Part shown: in pieces, positions 26,180-34,351 of the stretch
Numbering within the stretch: position 1 is the stretch's first letter
How the letters are laid out: every line of letters begins with the position of its first letter
NCBI RefSeq assembly: GCF_039939195.1
Contig: NZ_JBDUUH010000003.1
Coordinates: 186,001-250,000 of the forward strand
Direction: 5' to 3'
Source: Foliimonas ilicis
Lineage (GTDB): Bacteria; Pseudomonadota; Alphaproteobacteria; Rhizobiales; Rhizobiaceae
Length of the DNA: 64,000 bases
Program-made: the position numbers and the translations under genes
Notes under the pieces: generated by a model
Told to the model about the DNA's origin: nothing
Database searches by the model: none
The model's input: the letters and a program-made list of their open reading frames with translations, nothing else

Positions 26180-26719
26180 ATGAGCCGGTTTTTCGGTGAA
26201 ATCAGACAGGCCGGTTACGTCGTGGACGATATCGAGGCTGCAATGGATTATTGGTCGCGCGAGCTCGGCGTCGGCCCGTTCTTTTACAAGGAGCGCGTTC
26301 CGATCGAGAATTACACCTATCGCGGTGAAAAGCACAAGCCTCACAATTCGGTGGCGCTGGCCAATTCCGGGCCATTGCAGGTCGAGTTGATCCAGACACG
26401 CAACGATGCGCCGTCGATGTATCGCGATTTCAAGCTCGCCGGGCATCGCGGTTTGCAGCATGTTGCCTATTGGACGGAAGATTACGATGCCGATCTTGAG
26501 CGTTTGACGAAGGAAGGCTTTGTTTCGGTGATGAGCGGCGAGGTCGGGCAGAACGGCCGGTTTGTTTATTTCGATACGGAATTCCACCCCGGAACCGTCA
26601 TCGAACTTTCAGAAGTCGCAGGCCCAAAGGGACGCATGTTCGATCTGATCCGCAAAGCTTCCGAGGGATGGGACGGCAGCGATCCCGTCCGACCTTTCCC
26701 GGATTTGACGAAGATCTGA
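26180..26719 (+). CDS. VOC-superfamily (glyoxalase-fold) protein
   Basis: A 179-residue protein with two beta-alpha-beta-beta-beta modules of the vicinal oxygen chelate fold. By position the metal ligands would be Gln10 (IRQAGYVV), Glu69 (QVELIQ), His94 (LQHVAYW) and Glu142 (VIELSE), with Gln in place of the usual first His. VOC enzymes include isomerases, epimerases and lyases acting through enediolate-type intermediates. The ATG at 26180 starts the conserved region; the open frame extends upstream without similarity. It lies two bases from the RuBisCO-like gene, so it is probably a dedicated step of that pathway; an isomerase or epimerase role is inference. Confidence 0.8.
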   Translation: MSRFFGEIRQAGYVVDDIEAAMDYWSRELGVGPFFYKERVPIENYTYRGEKHKPHNSVALANSGPLQVELIQTRNDAPSMYRDFKLAGHRGLQHVAYWTEDYDADLERLTKEGFVSVMSGEVGQNGRFVYFDTEFHPGTVIELSEVAGPKGRMFDLIRKASEGWDGSDPVRPFPDLTKI

Positions 26720-26721
26720 GC

Positions 26722-27993
26722 ATGAGCACAGATTCCCGTTACGAAGCGCGCTATCTCGTCGAGAGCCCGTTTCCGCTCGAAAAAGTCGCCGAGATCATGG
26801 CCGGAGAGCAATCCTGCGGCACCTTCACGCGTGTCGAAGGCGAAACGGACGCGCTGCGCGAAAGGGCGCGTGCTTCCGTTGTTGAAGTGCGCGATCTTGG
26901 CGAAGTCGAGCGTCCATCGCTTCCGAATGCGTGGTTGGACCGGCGTGGCGATACGCGACCGGTAAGGCGCGGCGAAGTCACGATCAGCTTTCCGATTGCC
27001 AATGTCGGCGTAAATCTTTCTACGCTTGCGGCAACGGTTGCCGGAAATCTTTTCGATCTTGGCGAAGTCACCGGCCTTCGGCTGGAATCCGTCAGCGTTC
27101 CAGAGGCCTATCGCAGTCAATATCTGTTTCCAACCCACGGCGTGGAAGGAACGCGAAAGCTGACCGACGTAAGCGAGGGGCCGATGATCGGCTCGATCAT
27201 AAAGCCGAATGTCGGCCTGACATCTGCCGATACGGCCGCTCTGGTCGGGCGGCTTTGCGAAAGCGGTCTGGATTTCATCAAGGACGACGAGATTTCGGCC
27301 AATCCTGCACATGCCCCGCTGGCGGAGCGCGTGCCTGCGGTGATGGCTGCCGTCCGCAAATATGAGGACCGCACGGGCAAACATGTGATGGTTGCCTTCA
27401 ACATTACGGACGAGACGGATGCCATGCGCCGCCACGCCGATCTGATCGAGGTCGAAGGCGGCACCTGCGCCATGGTCAGCCTGAACTGGTGCGGGTTTTC
27501 GGCGGTCGAAACGCTGCGCAGGCACAGCGGTCTGGTGATCCACGGACACCGCAATGGCTACGGTGCGTTCTCGCGTCATCCAGCACTTGGCATCGGTTTC
27601 GATGCGTATCAGCTTTTGTGGCGGCTGGCTGGCGTCGACCATATGCATGTCCATGGCCTCGCGGGAAAATTCGCGCAAGAAGATGACGAGGTTGTCGCTA
27701 GTGCGAAGGCCTGTCTGACGCCACTGGCAAGCACGGACGATCGCGTTCTGCCGGCGTTTTCGTCCGGCCAATGGGCAGGCACGGTGCCGCAGACTTTCGA
27801 GGCGGTCGCAACGACCGATCTGCTTTTCATGGCGGGCGGCGGCATCATGGCGCATCCGGGCGGACCGGCTGAGGGCGTGTCCAGCATTCGCGAAGCATGG
27901 CGGGCGGTTGCGGCGGGTGAAGCGCTGTCCGATGCGCGTCATTCGAACAAGGCTCTGGCCGACGCGCTGGATTTCTTTGGCGTGAAAGCATGA
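26722..27993 (+). CDS. RuBisCO-like protein (form IV-type large subunit)
   Basis: A 423-residue RuBisCO large-subunit homologue. By eye it keeps the catalytic set: Lys161 (SIIKPNVGL; RuBisCO Lys175), Lys187-Asp-Asp189-Glu190 (FIKDDE; carbamate Lys201, Asp203, Glu204), His276-Arg277 (HGHRNG; His294-Arg295), His309 (His327), Lys316 (GLAGKF; Lys334), Ser348-Gly349 and AGGGIMAHPGG. RuBisCO His298 is replaced by Tyr280. RuBisCO-like proteins beside DUF1537 kinases include 3-oxo-isoapionate-4-phosphate decarboxylase and transcarboxylase/hydrolase of D-apiose catabolism. The neighbouring kinase overlaps by four bases. Decarboxylation of a phosphorylated 3-oxo sugar acid is the leading inference; true CO2 fixation is unlikely because no small subunit or phosphoribulokinase is present. 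Confidence 0.88.
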   Translation: MSTDSRYEARYLVESPFPLEKVAEIMAGEQSCGTFTRVEGETDALRERARASVVEVRDLGEVERPSLPNAWLDRRGDTRPVRRGEVTISFPIANVGVNLSTLAATVAGNLFDLGEVTGLRLESVSVPEAYRSQYLFPTHGVEGTRKLTDVSEGPMIGSIIKPNVGLTSADTAALVGRLCESGLDFIKDDEISANPAHAPLAERVPAVMAAVRKYEDRTGKHVMVAFNITDETDAMRRHADLIEVEGGTCAMVSLNWCGFSAVETLRRHSGLVIHGHRNGYGAFSRHPALGIGFDAYQLLWRLAGVDHMHVHGLAGKFAQEDDEVVASAKACLTPLASTDDRVLPAFSSGQWAGTVPQTFEAVATTDLLFMAGGGIMAHPGGPAEGVSSIREAWRAVAAGEALSDARHSNKALADALDFFGVKA

Positions 27994-29264
27994 GCACGCC
28001 GATTTACGGCTGGTACGGCGATGATTTCACCGGTGCCACCGACACGCTGGCAACGATTGCGCGTCGGGGACGGCGCGCTTTCCTTTTCCTGGCACCGCCT
28101 GAGAACCGCCATCTGGAGGCCGTTGGCGATCTGGACGCGATCGGCATAGCCGGGGCTGCGCGCGCGATGAACCCGCAGGAGATGGCGGCAGAGTTGGAAC
28201 CGGTCGGACGGTTCTTTCGCGACGCCGGTGTCTCTCTTCTGCATTACAAATGCTGCTCGACCTTCGACAGCGCGCCTCATGTCGGCAATATCGCTACCGC
28301 GATTGAGACGCTGCGCCCGTTCGTCGATCAGGCGCTGGTTCCCATCGTCGGCGGCCAGCCTTCGCTGCGGCGCTATTGTGCGTTCTCCAATCTGTTTGCA
28401 TCGGGCAATGGCGGAATGCACCGGCTCGACCGGCATCCGACAATGAGCCGTCACCCCTCGACCCCGATGGGCGACGCCGATCTCGCCCGGCATCTGCGGC
28501 GGCTCGGTCTGGATGACATTGCGTGCATCGACTGGACGAGTATCGATAACGGCTCGCTGGACCGCGAGTGGTCGCGTTTGCAACGCGGGGCCGTTCTTTT
28601 CGATGCTTTGACGGAGACGCATATTGCGGAGATCGGCAGGCTGATCCGTATCGCCGCCGCTAAAAGTTCGATGTTGACCATAGGTGCGAGCAGCGTCGCG
28701 GAAGCGTTCTTTCCTTCGGTCGATGCTGCCGACGCGGTTTCACAAATCGACAGTGCTGGGCCGGTTCTGGCCTTCGCCGGAAGCCTGTCGCCATTGACGC
28801 GTACGCAAATCGAAGCGGCGCAATCGTTTCATCTCATCCCGATTCAAGCCGGTGAGTTGATAAGCAGCCCAACCGCTTTTGAGAGGGTGGTTGCGCAAGC
28901 AGTCGCGAAATTGCGGCAAGCTCAAAATGTCCTGATATCGACCGCACCCGCAGACGAAATATCAGCTTCAGGCCGTCACCTGGCTGAAAGAAGCGCCGAG
29001 CTTGTTGACGCTATTCTCAAAATTGCGCCGGTCGGCAGGCTGGCAATTGCCGGTGGCGATACGTCGAGCGTCATCACGAATTCACTAGGCCTTTGGGGGC
29101 TAGGTTATGCCGGGCGCATTTCTGATGGCGTTGCGCTTTGCCGCACAAGAAGCGACAACCCATCACGCGACGGCATGTTGCTGATGCTCAAGGGCGGGCA
29201 AATGGGCGATGTCGATTTGTTCGACCGTTTTGCCGGTTTCCAGACTGTCAGGGAATATGCGTAA
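27990..29264 (+). CDS. DUF1537 four-carbon acid sugar kinase family protein
   Basis: A 424-residue kinase of the OtnK/DtnK/OiaK family. The N-terminal domain has GWYGDDFTGATDTL (about residues 7-20) with substrate-binding acidic residues; the C-terminal nucleotide-binding domain has AIAGGDTSSVITNSLG and MLMLKGGQMGD. These enzymes phosphorylate tetronic-type or 3-oxo sugar acids with ATP. It overlaps the RuBisCO-like gene (ATGA), so the pair is probably made in equal amounts, with the kinase product as the RuBisCO-like substrate. The 3-prime end overlaps the convergent GST gene by 17 bases. Confidence 0.88.
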   Translation: MSTPIYGWYGDDFTGATDTLATIARRGRRAFLFLAPPENRHLEAVGDLDAIGIAGAARAMNPQEMAAELEPVGRFFRDAGVSLLHYKCCSTFDSAPHVGNIATAIETLRPFVDQALVPIVGGQPSLRRYCAFSNLFASGNGGMHRLDRHPTMSRHPSTPMGDADLARHLRRLGLDDIACIDWTSIDNGSLDREWSRLQRGAVLFDALTETHIAEIGRLIRIAAAKSSMLTIGASSVAEAFFPSVDAADAVSQIDSAGPVLAFAGSLSPLTRTQIEAAQSFHLIPIQAGELISSPTAFERVVAQAVAKLRQAQNVLISTAPADEISASGRHLAERSAELVDAILKIAPVGRLAIAGGDTSSVITNSLGLWGLGYAGRISDGVALCRTRSDNPSRDGMLLMLKGGQMGDVDLFDRFAGFQTVREYA

Positions 29265-29895
29265 CTTCGGGTAGCGGTATCTCGCCTGTAAAATGCGGCA
29301 GGCGATAGCCGCGCTGGACTGCCGGACGCGCTGCGATTGCGAGATACCAGCGATGCACATTGGGGTAGGTGTTGAGGTCGGTTTTGTGGCGTTCGCAGCG
29401 CGAGATCCACGGCCAGATTGCGATATCGGCAATCGTATAGTCGCCCGCTATGAACTCCCGATCTTTCAGCCGCGCATCAAGCGTCTCGTATAAGCGCTTT
29501 ACGTCATTGCGGAATATGTCTTCTGCGTAGGGCGCGCGGCCTTCATTGTAGGTCAGGAAATTATGCGCGTGGCCGAGCGTCGGCCCGAGACTGCCCGTCT
29601 GCCACATCAGCCATTCGATCACCTCAAGCCGTGCTTTGCCCTCGGCCGGAATGAATCTGCGGTACTTGTCGGCGAGATAGAGCAGGATCGCGCTGGACTC
29701 GATTACGGTCGTGCCGCTCTCGCGGTCGAAGATCGCGGGGATTTTGTTGGTCGGGCTTATTCTATTATACGCGCCAGAAAACTGTTCGCCCTTCGTGATG
29801 TCGATGGAATGGCATTCGAAGGGAATGCCAAGTTCTTCCAGCATGATGGAAATCTTGAAGCCGTTGGGCGTGATCCAACTGTAAAGATCAATCAT
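29248..29895 (-). CDS. glutathione S-transferase family protein (YfcG-like)
   Basis: A 215-residue GST: N-terminal thioredoxin-fold domain (MIDLYSWITPNGFKISIMLE, residues 1-80, with a TPNG active-site turn as in YfcG/Nu-class enzymes, and KIPAIFDRESG) and a C-terminal helical domain (ADIAIWPWISRCERHK). YfcG-type enzymes have disulfide reductase and peroxidase activity with glutathione. The start is the ATG at 29895, which shares a base with the ArsR stop; a TTG one codon upstream is less likely. The two genes form a small operon. Confidence 0.87.
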   Translation of the reverse strand: MIDLYSWITPNGFKISIMLEELGIPFECHSIDITKGEQFSGAYNRISPTNKIPAIFDRESGTTVIESSAILLYLADKYRRFIPAEGKARLEVIEWLMWQTGSLGPTLGHAHNFLTYNEGRAPYAEDIFRNDVKRLYETLDARLKDREFIAGDYTIADIAIWPWISRCERHKTDLNTYPNVHRWYLAIAARPAVQRGYRLPHFTGEIPLPEVTHIP

Positions 29896-30263
29896 CAATC
29901 GAACATGATTTCTGTGATCGGCAGATTTGCCATGCTCGTGCGCTTGCTGGTGACATCGTCCAACCCGGCGAACATGCCGCGCAGGAGCTTTACCAGTCCG
30001 GTGCTTTTATCATCGACGACGCGGTAGATGACATTCTTGCCATCGCGCCTGCCTTCGATGATACCTGCGTCGCGCAGTTCGGTGAGTTGTTGCGAGAGTG
30101 TGGGCTGGCGGATGCCGAGTTCGTCTTCCAACTGTGAAACCATCGATTCCTGTTCCATCAGGAAGCAGACGATTGCCAGCCGATTGGCGTTTCCGAGCGT
30201 CCGCAAAAGGTCGCTAGCATCGCCTACGCTTCGGCAGAGTTTTGGGGAGATCGGCTTGACCAT
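29895..30263 (-). CDS. ArsR-family helix-turn-helix regulator
   Basis: A 122-residue winged-helix protein: TLGNANRLAIVCFLMEQE (helix 1-2 region), RQPTLSQQLTELRDAGII (recognition helix) and RRDGKNVIYRVVDD (wing). Metal-binding ELCVCDL is absent; cysteines occur only at about residues 10 and 33, so a classical metal sensor is unlikely and a redox or other ligand may be sensed. It is divergent from the signal-less binding protein/monooxygenase/TRAP operon at 30483 and co-transcribed with GST, and probably controls one or both. Confidence 0.85.
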   Translation of the reverse strand: MVKPISPKLCRSVGDASDLLRTLGNANRLAIVCFLMEQESMVSQLEDELGIRQPTLSQQLTELRDAGIIEGRRDGKNVIYRVVDDKSTGLVKLLRGMFAGLDDVTSKRTSMANLPITEIMFD

Positions 30264-30371
30264 CAGGCTCCACGCAGCATCACTTCATAAAAAAGTATAT
30301 TCGCCGCGTTCCGTCTGCAACCGGGAAATGACCTGTTCCGTGCATACGCAAAAACGGACCTGACACTGATA

Positions 30372-30454
30372 GAAATACGGGTATTTCAATTCGGTATGAC
30401 GCTCCAAATTGGAATGAAGCCGTCCAGACAGACAATCTATAAAAAAATAGATTA
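30372..30454. promoter_or_regulatory. two inverted repeats, candidate ArsR operators
   Basis: GAAATAC-GG-GTATTTC at 30372-30387 and AATCTAT-aaaaaa-ATAGATT at 30435-30454 are perfect inverted repeats in the 219-base region between the divergent ArsR gene and the operon starting at 30483. AT-rich palindromes of this size are usual ArsR-family targets. The second lies 28 bases before the start codon of the first structural gene. Confidence 0.45.
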
Positions 30455-30482
30455 TCAGCAGGTTCGGCATACAGGCACTTTT

Positions 30483-31325
30483 ATGAAAATCGGCGTTCAC
30501 CCCAGCAATCTCCACCTGCGCCTTGCGCAGGTCTGGCCAAAAGCATTCGAAGCGCTCGACCCGGTATTCGTAGAATACGGGGAAGGGCGCGACACGGCTG
30601 ACTTGATCGCGCGCAAATCCATCGATTTCGGCGGTACGGGTTCCACGCCGCCGATCGTTGCCGAAGCCAGTGGCAGGCCCGTTTCCTACATCGCGGCCTC
30701 TGCCGCGCGCCCCGGAAATGGAGCGATTGTCGTTACGCGTGGCGGCGCGGTGAAGGATGCATCTGACCTGAAGGGCAAGCGCATCGCTTTGGTAGATGGT
30801 TCGTTCCAGACCTATCTTCTCGCCAAGATTCTCGAAGAGGCGGGGCTTGGTCTGCCAGATGTCATTCGCATCGAAACGGGCGGACCCGCAGGTTTCAAGG
30901 CGCTCGAAAATGGTGCGGTGGATGCGTGGCTTTCGATGGCGCCGCAACTCGAGAAAGCCGAAAGGCACGAGGGTTTTCAGATACTTGCACGCTGCGGCTC
31001 GACCATCCCCAACAGGTCGGTGTTCTGGACATTGGCGGAGCAGCCAGTCGCGCAGGAAGCATCCGATTACATTGTAAACGAACTCTCGCGGATCGGGCGC
31101 GAGGTCATGGCCGATCCTGCAAAGGCGGCAAAGCTGCTGGTGAAAACCGGCGCAGGTGACGCGGAGCTTGCCGACTGGGAAGCGATCGTGCGGTCGCGCG
31201 ATTTCACGATAGTCGCGGCAGACGAGACGATTCTGGCCGAGCAACAGGCAGAGGCCGACACATTGACACGGCATGGATTTTTCGATGCGCCGGTATCCGC
31301 CAGTCGTGTAGCAGAGCGGGCATAA
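30483..31325 (+). CDS. SsuA-like binding protein without signal peptide
   Basis: A 280-residue protein of the sulfonate/nitrate binding-protein family (NMT1/SsuA-like): IDFGGTGSTPPIVAEASG, DLKGKRIALVDGSFQTYLLAK and ENGAVDAWLSMAPQLEKAE. It begins MKIGVHPSNLHLRLAQVWP, directly at the mature fold, and no signal-like codons occur in any frame just upstream. It is therefore probably cytoplasmic, like NasS. It lacks the Cys of the related desulfinase DszB at the equivalent N-terminal position (VHPSNLHL). It precedes an SsuD-type monooxygenase by 11 bases. A cytoplasmic sensor, an enzyme of a new type, or an exported protein with a misread start remain possible. Confidence 0.8.
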   Translation: MKIGVHPSNLHLRLAQVWPKAFEALDPVFVEYGEGRDTADLIARKSIDFGGTGSTPPIVAEASGRPVSYIAASAARPGNGAIVVTRGGAVKDASDLKGKRIALVDGSFQTYLLAKILEEAGLGLPDVIRIETGGPAGFKALENGAVDAWLSMAPQLEKAERHEGFQILARCGSTIPNRSVFWTLAEQPVAQEASDYIVNELSRIGREVMADPAKAAKLLVKTGAGDAELADWEAIVRSRDFTIVAADETILAEQQAEADTLTRHGFFDAPVSASRVAERA

Positions 31326-31336
31326 GGTTTAGGTAG

Positions 31337-32482
31337 ATGAATATATTCTGGTACATGTGTGCGCCCGACGGTGCCTATCCCTGGCAGCCGGAAGGCTCGC
31401 GAACAGTCGATTACGGCTATTACAAACAACTTGCGCAGGCTTACGATCACCTCGGCTACACCGGCGCGCTTTTCGCGACTGGCGCACATGATGTCTGGGC
31501 GCTTGCCGGTGCCCTGCTACCCTACACCGAGCGTCTGAAGTTCCTCGTCGCGATCCATCCCGGCCTGATTTCTCCGACCCTGCTTGCTAAAATGGCGGCA
31601 AGCTTTCAGGAGTTTTCGCAAGGACGGTTGCTAATCAACGTCGTGTCCGGCGATGCAAAAACGCTGGCAGCCTACGGCATGACGCTGGACCATGACCAGC
31701 GCTACGACATGGCCGACGAATATCTTGGCCTTTGGCATCGGCTGATGGCGGGCGAAACGGTTGATCACAAGGGCAAGTTCTTTTCCCTGGAGGGCGCGAA
31801 GCTCGCGCTGCCGGTCGGCTCATCCATCAAGGCGCCGCCGCTCTGGTTCGGCGGATCGTCGGAAAAGGCAATCGACGTCGCCGCAAAACATGTCGATTCC
31901 TATTTGTCATGGGGCGAAACGCCGGAGCAGATTGGGGGCAAGGTCGAGGCCGTGAAACGCCGGGCAGACGAACTTGGCCGCACGCTGGAATACGGCATTC
32001 GCCTCTATGTCATTACCCGCGAAACAGACGCCAAGGCGTGGGAAGCCGCCAGCGATCTTTACGACCGGATGGACGATGCATCCATCGCGGCGAACCAGCG
32101 TTTCGTCGGCAAGACGGATTCGGTCGGGCAGCAGCGGATGACCGCGCTGCATGGCGGCCTAAAGCCCGAAAATCTGCGCGATCTCGAAATTGCGCCGGAC
32201 CTTTGGGCTGGTATTGGGCTGGTAAGGCCCGGTCCGGGAACGGCCATCGTGGGTTCGCCGGATACGGTCATCCGCACGCTGGAAGCCTACAAAAAGGTCG
32301 GCGTCGAAACATTCATCCTGTCCGGCATGCCGCTGCTCGAAGAGGCTTATCGTTTCGGCGAAACAATATTGCCGCGTCTTGATGTTCAGCGCGAAACCGC
32401 TGAAGTTCGCCCTGCTGCACCCAAAAGCTATACGTGGACGACGCTGTTCGACCGCGATCCAGAGACGATAAAGCAAAGCTGA
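31337..32482 (+). CDS. FMNH2-dependent alkanesulfonate monooxygenase-like (SsuD family)
   Basis: A 381-residue luciferase-like flavin monooxygenase, the same length as E. coli SsuD, with shared blocks TDSVGQQRMTALH, PDLWAGIGLVRPGPGTAIVG and ILSGMPLLEEAYRFGE. SsuD splits alkanesulfonates to aldehyde and sulfite. Arg226 and Arg297 of SsuD are kept (GIRLYV, GLVRPG), but the positions of Cys54 (TGAHDVWAL), His228 (Tyr) and Tyr331 (Met) differ, so a different substrate is likely. No flavin reductase is adjacent. It is followed by a TRAP transporter rather than SsuBC. Confidence 0.85.
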   Translation: MNIFWYMCAPDGAYPWQPEGSRTVDYGYYKQLAQAYDHLGYTGALFATGAHDVWALAGALLPYTERLKFLVAIHPGLISPTLLAKMAASFQEFSQGRLLINVVSGDAKTLAAYGMTLDHDQRYDMADEYLGLWHRLMAGETVDHKGKFFSLEGAKLALPVGSSIKAPPLWFGGSSEKAIDVAAKHVDSYLSWGETPEQIGGKVEAVKRRADELGRTLEYGIRLYVITRETDAKAWEAASDLYDRMDDASIAANQRFVGKTDSVGQQRMTALHGGLKPENLRDLEIAPDLWAGIGLVRPGPGTAIVGSPDTVIRTLEAYKKVGVETFILSGMPLLEEAYRFGETILPRLDVQRETAEVRPAAPKSYTWTTLFDRDPETIKQS

Positions 32483-32501
32483 TGCCGATGAGATTTACCC
32501 G

Positions 32502-34325
32502 ATGACCATGGAACTTGCGCAAACAAGCATCGGTACTGCACCGTCCCGTATTGCCGCACGTACGCTCTTGATCGTCGAGACCGTGCTTGAGACGATATGC
32601 GGTGCGCTGCTGGCAGTTTTGCTCGCCGTCGTGCTTGTGACCGTGGTTCTGCGTTATGCCTTCGGAACCGGCCTTCTCGGATCGGAAGATCTGTCGGTCT
32701 GGCTGCATCTGGCCCTGATCGCGCTCGGCGCCCCGCTTGCGATCAACAGTGCGCTTGCCATGCGGCTTGATGTTTTCGTGCGCCTCATGCCGAAGTCTTT
32801 ACAGGCGGTTGCATCTGTCATCGCCGATGTCTTCGTGGTTCTGACCGGCCTGATCTTCCTGTTCGGAAGCGCAAAGATCGTGTCGATGCTGGGCGGGATT
32901 TCACCGACTCTGGGCCTGCCCGAATGGGTGCGTTTCAGCGTGTTCGGCGTCGGCGGCGGGCTAATCCTGCTCGTCGTTGCCTTGCAATTCATCGCGGAGC
33001 GGCGCATCGCCAATCTGGCTGCAGCCTTTATCATCGGCGGGGCGCTTTATTTCGCCATTCCTTTCGTCCATTTCCCTGCAGGCTGGCCGCCAAGCTTCGT
33101 GCTGGGCCTGATCAGCTTTGTCGGACTGGTCGTAGCCGCACCCCTGCCGCACGCGTTTTTCGCAGCCGCCTATATCGCAATGGCCTTCGGCAGTACGATG
33201 CCCGAACAGGCAATCGTCTCGACAACCGTCACCGGCATGTCGAAATTCCTGCTGCTGGCGATCCCTTTCTTCCTGCTGGCAGGCGGGCTGCTGACGGCAT
33301 CGGGCGTGGCGGGACACCTCGTTCGGTTCGCCGCCTCGCTGGTTGGGCATAAGCGTGGCGGGCTGGCGCAGACGACGCTTCTGACCAGCGTTCTGTTTTC
33401 AGGCGCGTCGGGATCATCGGTGGCGAATGCGGCATTTGGCGCAAGCACGTTTCAGCCGCCCTTGGTCGAGCGCGGATATTCACCGGCGAAGGCCGGGGCG
33501 ATCATTGCCTCAACCTCGGTGCTCGACAATGTGATCCCGCCTTCCATCGCGTTTCTCATTCTGGCCGCCGCCACAAACCTTTCGGTCGGCTCGCTTCTGG
33601 TCGGCGGCTTCGTCGCGGGCGGCATCATGGCGGTCTGCCTTGGCGTGAGCTTTTATCTGACGGCGCATGACAATGGCTTGCAGGAGCGAGCGACCGGGCG
33701 CGACAGATTGCGGTTTGCGGTGGCTGCAATTCCGGCTTTTGGCCTGGGCGTCATCGTCGTCGTCGGCATACGCATGGGTGTCGTGACGACGACCGAGGCC
33801 GCAGCCTTGGCAGCCGTCTACACGCTGGCGCTCGGACTGACACGTATTGACCGCAAATCGCTGTTTTCAGCCTTCGGCCAGGCAGCGCGCGAGGCATCGG
33901 CGATCGGCCTGCTGATAGGCACGGCAGCGCCGTTCGCTTTCCTGCTTGCCGTAGACGGCGTGTCGAACATGGTCGCGAACCTTGCATCTTCACTCGGCAG
34001 CGGGCCGGTTGGCGTCCTGCTCCTGTCGAATCTCATCCTGCTGGTGGCCGGTCTTTTTCTTGACATAGGCGCAGCGATTTTGCTGCTCAGCCCGATCCTG
34101 ATGCCGGTGGCTGTAGCCGCCGGAATAGACCCGATCCATTTTGGCGTGATCATCGTCGTCAATCTGATGATCGGTGGGCTGACGCCGCCCGTCGGCATGC
34201 TGGTCTATGTCGTGAGCGGTGTGACGCGCGTGCCTGTAACGGCCTTGTTCCGCGCAATATTGCCTTACCTCTTCGCGCTGCTGGTGGCTCTTGCCATCCT
34301 CTGCGCCGGTGCACTCGTCCTTTGA
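32502..34325 (+). CDS. TRAP transporter fused permease (DctQ-DctM), third system
   Basis: A 607-residue fused permease with DctQ part about residues 20-185 (RYAFGTGLLGSEDLSVWLHL) and DctM part about 190-605 (SGSSVANAAFGASTFQPPLV, ASTSVLDNVIPPSIAFLI, LTPPVGMLVYVVSGV). It is clearly less similar to the other two fused permeases than they are to each other. It starts 19 bases after the monooxygenase gene and is followed by its own binding protein. The ligand is probably an organic acid, perhaps an organosulfur acid, judged only from the neighbouring genes. Confidence 0.9.
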   Translation: MTMELAQTSIGTAPSRIAARTLLIVETVLETICGALLAVLLAVVLVTVVLRYAFGTGLLGSEDLSVWLHLALIALGAPLAINSALAMRLDVFVRLMPKSLQAVASVIADVFVVLTGLIFLFGSAKIVSMLGGISPTLGLPEWVRFSVFGVGGGLILLVVALQFIAERRIANLAAAFIIGGALYFAIPFVHFPAGWPPSFVLGLISFVGLVVAAPLPHAFFAAAYIAMAFGSTMPEQAIVSTTVTGMSKFLLLAIPFFLLAGGLLTASGVAGHLVRFAASLVGHKRGGLAQTTLLTSVLFSGASGSSVANAAFGASTFQPPLVERGYSPAKAGAIIASTSVLDNVIPPSIAFLILAAATNLSVGSLLVGGFVAGGIMAVCLGVSFYLTAHDNGLQERATGRDRLRFAVAAIPAFGLGVIVVVGIRMGVVTTTEAAALAAVYTLALGLTRIDRKSLFSAFGQAAREASAIGLLIGTAAPFAFLLAVDGVSNMVANLASSLGSGPVGVLLLSNLILLVAGLFLDIGAAILLLSPILMPVAVAAGIDPIHFGVIIVVNLMIGGLTPPVGMLVYVVSGVTRVPVTALFRAILPYLFALLVALAILCAGALVL

Positions 34326-34351
34326 TTTCCTCCCAAGAAAGAGCCCTGGAA

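Noticed and set aside
26566..27942. 458-codon minus-strand frame opposite the RuBisCO-like gene
   Set aside because: The plus-strand protein has all family motifs, while this frame has none and no ribosome site.
26722..27993. Functional CO2-fixing RuBisCO
   Set aside because: No small subunit, activase or phosphoribulokinase, and the gene is embedded in a TRAP/acid-sugar kinase operon. His298 of RuBisCO is replaced.
25087..29264. Complete known D-apiose/apionate catabolic pathway
   Set aside because: The kinase and RuBisCO-like pair fit, but no apionate lactonase or oxidoisomerase is present in the window and a VOC protein is unexplained. The specific assignment was not made.
30483..31325. 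DszB-type sulfinate desulfinase
   Set aside because: Same fold and no signal peptide, but the N-terminal catalytic Cys has no counterpart (VHPSNLHL), and the protein is shorter than DszB.
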